Shown one piece after another: positions 1 through 9,344 of a stretch of DNA of 64,000 bases (within the stretch, counting starts at the first letter, position 1; each line of letters opens with the position of its first letter). The notes below the pieces were generated by a model. It had not been told where the DNA came from. It made no database searches and saw nothing but the letters and a program-made list of their open reading frames with translations. Made by a program: the position numbers and the translations under genes. Source of the DNA: Dryococelus australis (Eukaryota > Arthropoda > Insecta > Phasmatodea > Phasmatidae); assembly GCA_029891345.1 (NCBI GenBank), contig CM056998.1:174044239-174108238 (forward strand). Direction: 5' to 3'.

Positions 1-309
1 GTGAATGACAAAGTTTACAGTTTACGTTCGTTCCTAAAAAATACAAATCGAAAGAATTTACTCAATTTTTTTAAATTGCAACTATCGCACTTATTTACAT
101 GCGAAACGAAGAATACACCTGCGTCACTAGTGCAGCCTGGTGGCAACAAACTCTAATTGTCAGACTATTAGCATCGAGTTTCCCAACCTAAGTACAACAA
201 TCCATAAGTCTTCTAAATATTTCGTAGAATAATCTACATAAGGAGGCTGACATAGAATATTGCAAGGGAACTTTCATCGTAGAACATGGGATTTCATCTT
301 GGTTTGCAT
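1..309. other. Unassigned AT-rich sequence
   Basis: I see no open frame, repeat unit or RNA-like fold here. The SINE downstream begins at about 310. Confidence 0.5.
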
Positions 310-548
310 GGGGGCCACGGTGGCTGAGCGGTCAGCCTGCTTGCCTCCCACCAAGGCGGTCCGGGTCCAAACCCCGGCCAGGTCACTCCGGATTTGCGCA
401 TGTGGGAATCGTGCCGGACGATGCCGTTAGTCAGCGGTTATTCTCGGGGATCTCCCGTTTCCCCCACCCCGTCTTACCGGCGCTGCTACATACTCACCTC
501 AGTCACCTACATCGGCTCTGAATACCTCGCTGTTAAAGCCGGCCCTAC
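310..548 (+). mobile_element. tRNA-derived SINE, copy 1 (family S1)
   Basis: The head is tRNA-like, with an A-box-like TGGCTGAGCGGT at 321-332 and a B-box-like GGGTCCAAACC at 363-373, the internal promoter elements of RNA polymerase III. The body continues with segments shared by seven other copies in this window, such as GGGAATCGTGCCGGACGATG, a CTCGGGGATCTCCCGTTTC block, and a tail near CATCGGCTCTGAATACCTCG. Head, body and tail are all present, so this is close to full length (about 240 bp). The other copies lie near 24.5, 30.8, 46.1, 50.5, 55.0, 59.4 and 63.5 kb on both strands. It is non-coding and presumably mobilised by a LINE not seen here. Confidence 0.88.
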
Positions 549-674
549 ACGATACCCATTTCCGTAGCTGTTATCTTACCCTTTTCTGCTCCCGTGTAGG
601 TTACAATTCAGCCCCCCCCCCCTTGTCGCCACGTATAACATTTTTCGTACCCATGGTAATAAAACGTGTTCTAA

Positions 675-914
675 ATTTCTGCTATACCCACGGAGCTGCG
701 ACATGCAAGATGGGGTATTCTCGAGAAACAACCTCGAGGCGTATATATCCGTTTACGAAAAAATTACAGGTTCTGTAAAATGTTTTTGTCTGCCATTTAC
801 AATTTTCTGTTAGCACGTTAGGTAACGTGTGGGAATGAACTGATAGCTTCTTTCTTCTATTCTGCTACAGAAACTTTTATGCCTTCTGTTGTTCCCATGG
901 GTATAGCAGAAAAT
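675..914. mobile_element. Candidate MITE with ~17-bp inverted ends
   Basis: The sequence ATTTCTGCTATACCCA at 675-690 recurs inverted as TGGGTATAGCAGAAAAT at 898-914, giving a ~240-bp unit bounded by inverted repeats. There is no coding capacity inside. No second copy was seen in this window and target-site duplications are unclear, so it could be a chance inverted repeat, but the arm length makes a small DNA transposon remnant plausible. Confidence 0.4.
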
Positions 915-1426
915 GGTATATCTTGTAGGGAATGCTCAAGAGCGGCCCAAATCTCTGCACTAACTTGGATTGCACAATTCCCACCCCCACCCCCCCCCCC
1001 CCCCATCTTTCACGGCTACTGCTGAGCGGATAACGTTGCGATCAGTGCTTCAGCAATGTGCCGATGTAGTGCTTACGCAACAGGCAGACGTAATTGTGCC
1101 GGTCACGTAGCGTCACTTTAGCGCGGGACGACGCATGTGCGTGGGCTCTGGCTAGACTTATTCGGGCATACCCAAACAGATGCTGCACCAAAATGCTGAT
1201 TTCTTTGTGCTGTTTCTCATGGACAACACTAATTTATGCCACATTTACTACCAATAATATCAATGTGGGCATGATATTATCAGATTTCAAATATATGGGT
1301 AACTTGTTCTGGAAAGAGAAATACAGTTTTTTGACAATTGTAAAGGACTGGCCCCTATATAATGGGAGGTGCAGGGGTCGGTTCGATCAGTTCATCGCCA
1401 GACGTCGATAATGAGTTACAACATAT
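915..1426. other. Unassigned sequence with C homopolymer
   Basis: A long C-rich run occupies about 982-1005. The open frames here do not resemble any family I know. Confidence 0.4.
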
Positions 1427-1830
1427 TTGAATTCGGGAAAAATATTCTCAAGCTACCTCCGCACAAAGAAGGCAACGAAGGTTGTCTTATACCAGGATAC
1501 GATGGAACTTGTGATACTGGTAGAAGACTTATTCGAAACATTGGCAAACCCTAAAGATCTTATGATGCTGCTACTAAACATTTCGTCCTCGAAATTGGTA
1601 ATGACATTATCTTGGAACTGCGCAGTATGTTGACTGAACAAAACACATTCTTTCAGAACTGCCTGTCCGAGCTCGGCGCGAAGATGGAGTGAGTGTAGAC
1701 CGAGGTCGTTTGCGATATGGGGGCCAAGGACGAGCACATGACGAGTGTTCAAAGGCAAATTATCGACATATTGAATGTTTCATCTGTGCATAAAGAAGAG
1801 AATATGAAAATCTGTAAGAATTTATGACAC
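1427..1830 (+). pseudogene. Decayed coding remnant, coiled-coil-like, family unknown
   Basis: A frame from 1427 reads into acidic/hydrophobic sequence (DTMELVILVEDLFETLANP). After a frame change near 1550, about 90 codons continue in one frame with three internal stops, including LEIGNDIILELRSMLTEQNT, CLSELGAKME, MGAKDEHMTSVQRQIIDILN and HKEENMKICKNL. The amphipathic, Q/E/K/L-rich character resembles coiled-coil parts of retroelement ORF1 or gag-like proteins, but I do not recognise the family. Internal stops and the frame change show it is dead. The coding inference rests on composition and length only. Confidence 0.4.
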
Positions 1831-2738
1831 GTATATTCACTACCTCGATTTCCCACCTCGCTAAGAAAATTCTCGTTGAATATTATATACGTATAAATAT
1901 TACCGGTGCAGAGAATTTGAAAAATGAAATGGTGTAAAGAGAAAAGAGATTGTGTAGAGCCCAAACAGAGAATTTTTACTTAAATCTCTTAAGATTACCT
2001 ATAATTTTTGAAGTAAGTTGTAGTTTATGTCGCCAAAAGTAATATATGCATATTAAAAAATCTTCTACATATTAATTCTATTGACGAGGGAATATTGTTA
2101 GGTGTAATTGGTCCATGATATTATGATGGGTTACTTATTATGTAAAGTTACACTAAAATCAAATAGCTTAAACCAGTCACATGAAGCATAATCCCAGCTT
2201 TCATAAGACAAATATCATCTTGTCTTTCAGCAGTTAGACAGTCTGAACGGACAGAAAATAATCCGCAACATTTCTAATATAAATTGTATTATATTTGTGG
2301 CATTTGTATAATTTGTATACATAAACAAAATAGCAGGGATCTGTTTCGTGATAAGAAGGACACTGATATTTTCGTCAATTGCATTTAATATAGAAAATGT
2401 TTAATTATAAATATAATATTTTCGACAAAATTTTTTACAGATGCTCAACAGCGATGTCTTGGCTTAACCGCCAGGCCACATAACACCTAACTTCGACGCA
2501 GCAGTTTTCCCTAACTGGTCGGCTGCTGCAGTTCCCTGATTTGGACCACTTGCCTTAATTGTCCGGTAAAACTGTAGTTGACAAGCACCTGATTTGGATC
2601 CGTTTCCTTAAATGGTCAATAAAAGAGTAATTGACAATAAGTAACTTGCCTTAACTGGCCGGCTGTTTCAACTCATTGATATTTGTCGCTTGCTTAACTG
2701 GACATTAAAACTGGACTTGAAACAGCAGGAACTTGCCT
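1831..2738. other. Unassigned AT-rich sequence
   Basis: I see no supported gene or repeat. Around 2500-2720 there are loosely repeated phrases (CTTGCCTTAACTGGCC, AACTTGCCTTTACTGGGC) that may be the edge of the adjacent minisatellite locus. Confidence 0.4.
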
Positions 2739-3020
2739 TTACTGGGCAATTTGCGTAGCATTATGGGTAATCTTCATAGCAGAGTGGACCATTTGTGTAC
2801 CGAAATGGGGTATTCGCAAACCAGAATGGGCCATTTTCAAACCAGAATGGGCCATTTTCGTAGCAGAATAGCCTTTTTGCGTAGCATAATGGGCCATAGC
2901 ATGATTTGAATTTCGCATAGCAGAATGGGCCATTCGTATCACATATTGGGCCATTAGCATAGCAGGATGTGCCATTTCCATAGCATGATTGGTAATTTGC
3001 CTAGCATGAAGGGCCATTTG
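2739..3020. repeat. 21-bp minisatellite
   Basis: The phrase AGCAGAATGGGCCATTTT recurs with variation in units of about 21 bp. Because the unit is a multiple of three, the minus strand stays open for 127 codons and reads as a heptapeptide repeat (MAHSGLK, MAHSGLR, MAHSAMR, MVHSAMK). This open frame is explained by the repeat and is not good evidence of a gene. Confidence 0.8.
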
Positions 3021-3949
3021 TGTATAAGATACCAGTAATACCGGAATTGACAAGCCGCAGCTTGCCCTGACTGGCCAGCTGCTGCAACCCACTAAGTAGT
3101 AGGAAATAGAGAAATTGAACACAGGGGGATCAGAGCCAGAGCAGGAGCCGGAGCCATGGGATCCGCCATGTTGTTACGTTACCGTCCGCCATCTTGGATG
3201 TCATTAACCCCGATAATGACCTTTGACCCGGACCTTGATATTTACTACAGTGACATCTGAGCCCAAAACCCAAAAATTTGCAAAATAACTCTTAAACAAA
3301 TATTAAAAAATTTTTACGAAAAAATTTATTAAAAAGTCGTTTAAAAATCGTTTTAAAAATTAATTTTTACAAAAATTTATTTTGAAAATTTTTTGTTAAA
3401 AAGTATTTCCCGTAGCAGTCATTTTGCCTAACCATTTCCATTTTATATCCCGTTTGTCCCACAAAATTACCTAAAAAAATTTATTAAAAAATCGTTAAAA
3501 GCATTTATAAAAAAACTTGTTTATGTTGCTGGAGGCCACCAACTTACATTCCCGAGGGTCGCATCCCGCACCACTAATTACTCACCACTGTTCGACTTCA
3601 GCAGACGACTGACTCCCACGCCTCCACACCCCTCACATATGCTCATTCCACCATACTGGTTTTTTCGTTCGTCATTTGTTAACATGCTACTGTCTCTCTC
3701 ATTTTCGCTCGATTAGTCGCATTCGCCCCACCGCCGTCTTTGCATAAATATTACTGGATGCAGCCATATTGGAAGGCACGTTCCCCCACCAACATCTTGC
3801 TATGCTCTCACTTTCTTAAAATAAAATGAAATACTAATATTAGAAATTTACTAAAACACTGTTAAAAATGAATTTTCAAATCTTAATTACATTACTTGAG
3901 GCCATCATCTTGTTAGGCAGCCACCATCTTGACAGACATCACCTATACA
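3021..3949. repeat. AT-rich 5' flank of satellite block 1
   Basis: The stretch holds CCGCCATCTTGGATG-type phrases and a long run of AAAAATT-rich sequence around 3270-3500. The same arrangement precedes the second satellite block at 21 kb, so the flank and array appear to be parts of one composite repeat. Confidence 0.5.
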
Positions 3950-4620
3950 CCATATGAGATGATGACTATCTCGACCCTGACCCCATGACTCTGAATGACC
4001 TTGAAAACAAAAACTCGAGAAAAACTACATAAAATACAGGAAACATAACATATTACAGACTACCAACGCTATGTTAGATGCAGACTACCTCGACCTTGAC
4101 CCTATGACCTTGATTTACCTTGAAAACAAAAACTCGTAAAAATAAATAAATGTCAGGAAGCATTATACATTAGAGACTATCACTGCTAAATTAGATGCAG
4201 ACTACCTCAACCTTGAACCAATGACCTTGACTTACCTTAAAAGTAAAAACTAGAGAAAAGATACATAAAAGTCAGGAAGCATAATACATTACAGACTACC
4301 ATCGCCATATTAGATGCATACTCCCTCGACCTTAACCCCATGCCTTTGATTGACTTTGAAAACCAAAACTCGAAGAAAAATACATAAAAGTCACGAAGCA
4401 TAATACATTACAGACTACCACCACTATATTAGATGCAGGCTACCTCGGCCTTGCCCCGTGACCTTGATTGGCCTTGAAAACGAAATCTCAAGAAAATAAA
4501 ACATTAAAATTAGTCAGCAAGCATAATAAATTACAAACGACTACCAATATAGTGGATGCAGATGACCCTAACAGGGACCCATGACTTTGAATGACCTTGA
4601 AAACAAAAACTCAACAAAAT
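3950..4620. repeat. ~120-bp satellite, block 1 (about 6 units)
   Basis: Units of about 118-120 bp contain GACCTTGACCCCATGACCTT, then AAAACAAAAACTCGAGAAAA, CATAAAAGTCAGGAAGCATA and ACATTACAGACTACCACC. Successive GACC...CATGAC motifs fall near 3974, 4092, 4210, 4330, 4449 and 4565. The same unit forms the array at 21475-22290. Confidence 0.85.
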
Positions 4621-4835
4621 CACACGTGACTTGATATCAGTAAACCTGGTACCAAGTTGCTGAACAAAAAATACACTACACCTTTATAGGTCTTTGCATA
4701 TATATTGATGAACTGCGTACCGCACATGGTACACAAATATGACATGCCACAGGGATTCATGGCACAATTAAAGCACTCATGTCGCTGTTCATTATGGTCG
4801 AAAGTAAACGCCTTAAACAAAAGTGACAGCGACAT
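4620..4835 (-). CDS. Unidentified 71-aa ORF with CxxC pairs
   Basis: The product contains ECFNCAMNPCGMSYLCTMCG, with cysteine spacings that could bind zinc. I do not recognise a family. There is no splice or promoter evidence, and the plus strand just downstream (4851 onward) looks more coding-like, so this may well be a chance ORF. Confidence 0.12.
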   Translation of the reverse strand: MSLSLLFKAFTFDHNEQRHECFNCAMNPCGMSYLCTMCGTQFINIYAKTYKGVVYFLFSNLVPGLLISSHV

Positions 4836-4850
4836 AGTGGGTCAGGCTAA

Positions 4851-5205
4851 GACTCGGGCAGGCTTGTTGGGGATGTAGGTGCTGGAGATAAAAAGGCAAG
4901 TAATGCCAGCAATGATGTTCTAGGTACTACTCCCGAAGAAGTCGATAACATGACCGTATCTACCATTTGCTCTAGAGTGCCCGAAGACATCACAGATGCA
5001 GTATTAGACTTAGAATGTCTACAGCATTGTCTACCACATTGCCTTCAACATTGAAGGCAATGTGGTAGACAATGCTGTAGACATTCTCAACGTTGAAGGC
5101 AACCTGGCAGACGTTGCTATAGACGTTCTCAAGTTTAGGTTTACTCAGAGTGTTCCCAATCGCGAAGGTTTCATGTTTTTTTCTGTAAAATTACAATTTT
5201 GCTAA
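4851..5205 (+). pseudogene. Coding-like fragment interrupted by inverted duplication
   Basis: After a stop at 4848-4850 one frame stays open to 5054 and has protein-like composition, including KKASNASNDVLGTTPEEVDN and VPEDITDAVLDLE. From 5050 a second frame reads two tandem 14-residue units, IEGNVVDNAVDILN and VEGNLADVAIDVLK. VPEDITDAVLDLE resembles these units loosely, so the original protein may have had a 14-residue repeat. The frame is broken exactly where a perfect inverted copy of the first unit sits (5012-5087). The protein family is unknown, and an exon of a host gene is a less likely alternative. Confidence 0.35.
5012..5087. repeat. 76-nt near-perfect palindrome (37-bp arms, 2-nt loop)
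   Basis: Arm 1 is 5012-5048 and arm 2 is 5051-5087, exactly complementary, with CA at 5049-5050 between them. The right arm continues the coding-like frame while the left arm does not, so the left arm looks like an inverted copy of the right. Confidence 0.95.
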
Positions 5206-5870
5206 AAATGATGTTTTATATTTGTTTTATACAGTAGATTTTAATCATTAGTTTAAGATCCTACGTCCTCGTCCTATGATATTAACCAAGGAAAATGTTA
5301 AGACGTTGCATTATAGTAAAACATTTTCTGCAAATGTAGGTTAGGATGAGCAGTTTAAGGTGCTAGATTGAAACCCTGCTCCCCTGTATGGGAGCTTGGG
5401 TTCGAGTTCCACACCTGAGTCTTTGTGTTTTTTTCAGGATGCTTCCAATAACGAAGGTTTTATGAGTTTTTCTGCAAAATTACAATTTTGCTTGATATTA
5501 TGTTTGTTTTTGTTTTATTCAGTAGATTTTGAATATTAGCTTATGATTCTATGGCATCATCTTATTTCATTAACCAATGAACTCGTTAACACTTGAATTT
5601 CCTCAGGGTGTTCCCAATCGCAAAGTTTTCGGGTTTTTTTGTAAAATTACAAATTTACTAAAAATTATGTTTCTTTTTGTTTTATACAGTGCATTTGAAC
5701 ATTAGTTGAATATCCTATTCCCTCATCCTATGATATTAACCAAGGAAAAGGTTAACACTTTTCACTACAGTAAAACATTTTCTGCAAAGGTCGGTTAGGA
5801 TGAGTGGTTTAAGGTGTCAGATTTAAGCCCTGCTTCTCTGAATGGGAGAGTGGGTTCGAGTTACACACCT
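5148..5870 (+). repeat. Tandem array of units with tRNA-Leu-like tail
   Basis: Three related units begin with GTGTTCCCAATCGC(G/A)AAGGTTT or a close variant near 5148, 5437 and 5603. Units 1 and 3 run through TATGATATTAACCAAGGAAAA and end in a tRNA-like segment (5345-5421 and 5793-5869) with GGATGAGCAGTTTAAGGTGC and GGGTTCGAGTTCCACACCT. That segment has A-box-like and B-box-like motifs and a variable-arm-like insert, as in a leucine tRNA. Unit 2 stops before the tRNA-like part. The folds are imperfect, so these are tRNA-derived repeats and not functional tRNA genes. Confidence 0.7.
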
Positions 5871-6257
5871 TATAAATAATTTTTAAAGACTGTATTAAGA
5901 TAGTGTAAATGTTGTCTCTTTCTCTGACCGAGTTTGCGTGATACATAAACAAATCGTTCTATTGTGAAAATGTCATAAAATCGTGTGTTTTGTATGAATG
6001 TTTTCACTTCTTCGACAGTTGTGACGGAATTCAGATCGTCACGAGTGGAATAATATAGTGATATCGTACACTTTTGTAATATGAAGATGTTAACAATGGT
6101 TGAAGACTTATCATCTGTAACACATCGGCAATGGTTTCTGATGAGTCTCTTGAAGTAATACAAAAACAATATTGTTATTGTGGAAAATACTCTTACTATA
6201 AGTCGTCATGTACGTTCACATGAATGTAGTTATGGTTTGTCCAGCTCAGCATACTAG

Positions 6258-6536
6258 TCGTTCCACTGTAATAAGTGTGATACTGTGTTTGCTCGTAGTG
6301 ATATCCTATGTAGACATAAGAAGAAGTCTACAGGTACTGTTCGCCGATCGTCAGGAAGCGAATGCAAGTATTGCAGCAAGACATTTTCGATCAGGTTTAG
6401 TGCTATACAACATGAAGATAATAACTGTCTGTTTCCAATTAGTTATAAGACCTATACATGTGTTAACTGTAATGTTGTATATGTGAGTAGGGAAACCTTG
6501 AGAGATTACTGCAGGAAATGTATAAATTTAGAGTAA
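6258..6536 (+). pseudogene. C2H2 zinc-finger protein fragment
   Basis: After an in-frame stop at 6255-6257 the frame reads FHCNKCDTVFARSDILCRHK, then CKYCSKTFSIRFSAIQHEDN and YTCVNCNVVYVSRETLRDYC. These are three successive C2H2-like units: Cys-x2-Cys, a central hydrophobic/Phe, and His-containing ends. In unit 2 the last ligand is Cys, and unit 3 lacks canonical histidines. It ends at a stop at 6534-6536. Such proteins usually bind nucleic acid. With no start and degraded ligands it is probably a pseudogene, or possibly a terminal exon. Confidence 0.45.
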
Positions 6537-6539
6537 AGC

Positions 6540-7416
6540 ATAAATACTTTTGTTGAAATGAGAATATCATTGAGTGTAAGTAAGTATTACTACGTATTGT
6601 TTTATAATCGTGTGAAATAAATATAAAGTTTATGGATGACTATTATTTTTATAAATGTTATCCCTTCCAACTTTTACGTGTTGCTATGAGCAAACGCTTA
6701 TAAAGATAAGAGAATGATAATAAGGACTTCAGTATAAAAATGTATGGCTAATTGAATGTCTATATAAACATTCATTCTACCGATGTGTATAAATTTTTGG
6801 AGACAATAGATGAAACATTTTTCTTATATGTACGGATTGAAAGGGCTTATAAACCCTTGGATTTGTAAATATTGTTGAAGATTGTTTGAAAGATTGTTAG
6901 GATTGATGTTAAGAGTGTTAAAGATGGGTTGTGTGTGTGGGTGTGCATGGATTGATGATATGATGAGCTCTCTGTTTCTGTAAATGAAGCTTTGACAAAC
7001 AGGATATGTAAAATGAAATAAATTATTATAAATATAAGTCTGAAGAATAAATGAGTGTATCAAATAATTACAATGTAATGTGAACTTTGAATTTAAATTT
7101 TATGTGAATATTGTGTAGAAGATGAGATGAGGGTAACATAAGTATTTATTATAGAAAATATTCTCTACTAAGTGTAATATCATGTGTGTGTGTTTTGGAG
7201 TAATTTTTGGTCATTTTGGTTTAATTTTGGGTTGATTTGGTTATTTTGGGTTAATTTGGTTCATTAGGAGCAAGACTTTGGTGTAGTGGTTTTGCCAATT
7301 GGAATATTATTTGTTCTTTGTGTGTGAGTTTGTGTTATTCTGTGTGTTGGAATATATCTATGTATGTTGTGTTGTATTGTGTTTGCTTGTTAGATGTGTT
7401 CTTTGGAGAATAACGA
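6540..7416. other. C-poor, G/T-rich strand-asymmetric tract
   Basis: On the plus strand cytosine is very rare, for example only one or two C in 7201-7260, while G and T dominate (TTTTGGGTTGATTTGGTTA). The minus strand therefore has long open frames made of simple C/A-rich codons. I see no recognisable gene. Confidence 0.5.
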
Positions 7417-7512
7417 ACGATTTTTGAGGAATTAGGAATGATTTTCGAGGAATAAGGAACCATTCTTGAGGAATAAGGGATTATTTTTGATGGCTTGAGG
7501 ATTGTGGAATGA
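7417..7512. repeat. 21-bp tandem repeat, ~4 units
   Basis: GAGGAATAAGGAACCATTCT and related units repeat every 21 bp. The minus strand reads as heptapeptides (IIPYSSR, MVPYSSK, IIPNSSK). Confidence 0.6.
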
Positions 7513-7617
7513 GGAATGATATGTAGAGTAGTAATTTCATACATGCTTGTGTTTAATGTGTCATTTCTAAAATGCATGAATTTTTTAAAAAAGATTTTTA
7601 TAACAGTATGCTTTAAT

Positions 7618-7619
<2 letters not shown>

Positions 7620-7649
<30 letters not shown>

Positions 7650-7651
7650 AT
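7620..7651. repeat. TA/GT microsatellite
   Basis: An (AT)n run passes directly into (GT)n. Confidence 0.9.
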
Positions 7652-7989
7652 ACAGTTTTTGGTTACGTAGCCTTCCTAGGTAAAGCACTCACTTGCATCT
7701 TTTCCGCGAGACCGTTGTTCTCCTACCAGAGATGATATTTGACTAATGGAGACCTGTGTGGGTGTGTATATAGGGTTCTTTGTTGTCGATTAGCTGTGAT
7801 AGATAATGTGTAGAGAGATGATAAATGCTGTATGGGAGTTGAATATAGAGTGAGATAGTTAATGGAAAGGCATATTGTTGAGGTGTTTGATGTGCAGCGT
7901 GTAGCAAGCTGCCATGTATATAAGTTATGCAAATATCAAACATATGTAAGTTGGATGTTAGTATTGTTTATAGTAATATGTATACTTAG

Positions 7990-8066
7990 AGGGAAAAAGT
8001 GGTTAGCATGTGCGCCCCACATGCTCAAGGTCCTCGGTTGTGCCATGTAGTGGATTGTGCGCTTCC
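7990..8066 (+). mobile_element. tRNA-like remnant (possible SINE head)
   Basis: GTGGTTAGCATGTGCGCCCC followed by ACATGCTCAAGGTCCTCGGT resembles the A-box and anticodon arms of a tRNA. The B box is degraded. Family not established. Confidence 0.35.
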
Positions 8067-8335
8067 TGCGAAACTGGGGCAGTTTTCAACACCAAAGGAT
8101 ACCAAAACACTAATATTCCATTATTGTCAGAAAACACTGAAGTTTGGTTCTTCGAATTTGTCAGTAAAACCAGTTCACCAAATGTTCATATCGTTTTGTG
8201 AACCCATGTAAGAATTATGAAAATATTTTATTGAGTATTTTGTTATTGATTATTTTGTGTGTTTGAATGTGTACTGAACAATCGGCTAAGGGTGAGTACC
8301 TCTTTTAATTGTTTGTAACAATAAATTTATTTATA

Positions 8336-8402
8336 AAAAAAGTTGCTAAAGGCTCTGTGCTATGGAACCGGGGTTCCCCAGTTCAAAACCATCCAAAAGC
8401 AA
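8336..8402 (+). mobile_element. tRNA-like remnant
   Basis: The B-box-like CCAGTTCAAAACC near 8379 follows an arm-like CGGGGTTCCCC. The A box is weak. It may be a decayed SINE head. Confidence 0.25.
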
Positions 8403-8703
8403 AGTTTTTTATAGTGTACTAATGTATTACATATATGATGGAGTAATTGTCTTAAGCTTCCAGCTATCTCAGAGTTCATAATAACATTTAATAGCATTAC
8501 CAAAATTTGCTCATGGAGGGCGAGCGACTCGCCTGCAGTCTGGCAGCCGTTGCGAGAACTTGTGAACTACCTACCAGCCGATGATGTCATCAAGAGACAT
8601 CAGCGCTCCTGTTGGTCAACTCTACAACAAGGGTGACAGCCTATGATTACGACAGCAGTACTGCCTATCTGTCAAGTTTAGAACTGAATACAGCCTACCT
8701 AGC

Positions 8704-8815
8704 TGGGAAGGAGTGTATGGGGGAGATGTGGGGAGGGTATTAACCATATTTAAGGAGAGGAGGTGGGATTAGGGGAGGGGTGGGGGTGTTGGTATGTGAA
8801 GGGGTGGAGAGGGAT
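8704..8815 (+). repeat. Purine-rich tract with G-quadruplex motif
   Basis: The tract is dominated by G and A. At 8765-8786 four G runs (GGG, GGGG, GGGG, GGGGG) are separated by loops of 4, 1 and 1 nt, which satisfies the usual G-quadruplex pattern. Confidence 0.7.
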
Positions 8816-9344
8816 GATACTGTATCAGACCTCAGGTGTGGATAACCCCAGTATAGTTCGTTGTGAAGGTAAATGTGGAGGGGAGTGCGAGGTAGGTAGA
8901 TGATGGGTTGGAGCATGTGGAGCCGAGTGCGGAGCTGACTGCGGAGCTAGGTGTGGACCATTCACAGCACAGGATTAGCTCCTCAATTGTGGAGCTAAGT
9001 GAGGAGCCATTGACGAGCAGATTGTGGTGATAAGTGATCTGAAAAGTACAGCGATTTCGGCTCTAGGTTAATATTATGGGACTATGTCTGAAAGGTCAAG
9101 GTCAAGGTCTAAAAAAGTGAGTTGAACCCTCCCCCCTCCGCCCCTACTACCAACAACAAAACATGACAATAATAAAGAGTGCATCCCATGGCTGTACCAG
9201 TATCAAACTGATAAGGGCCCTGCCAGCTCCCTAGTGATGATATACATGCTTTACTTTTACACGACAATAACATTGTCGCTACAAACGTCCCTACAACATT
9301 CTAAGTATCTTTAAAACCTACTCCTGTATACCGTGTTTCATTTC

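Noticed and set aside
313..386. Functional tRNA gene at the head of the SINE
   Set aside because: Arms do not pair into a canonical cloverleaf, and the segment continues into a shared SINE body.
2739..3122. 127-aa minus-strand repeat protein
   Set aside because: The open frame follows from a 21-bp minisatellite; no start context, splice signal or conserved partner supports a gene.
5345..5421. True tRNA-Leu gene
   Set aside because: Acceptor ends are not complementary, and the same segment is repeated with mutations in the neighbouring unit.
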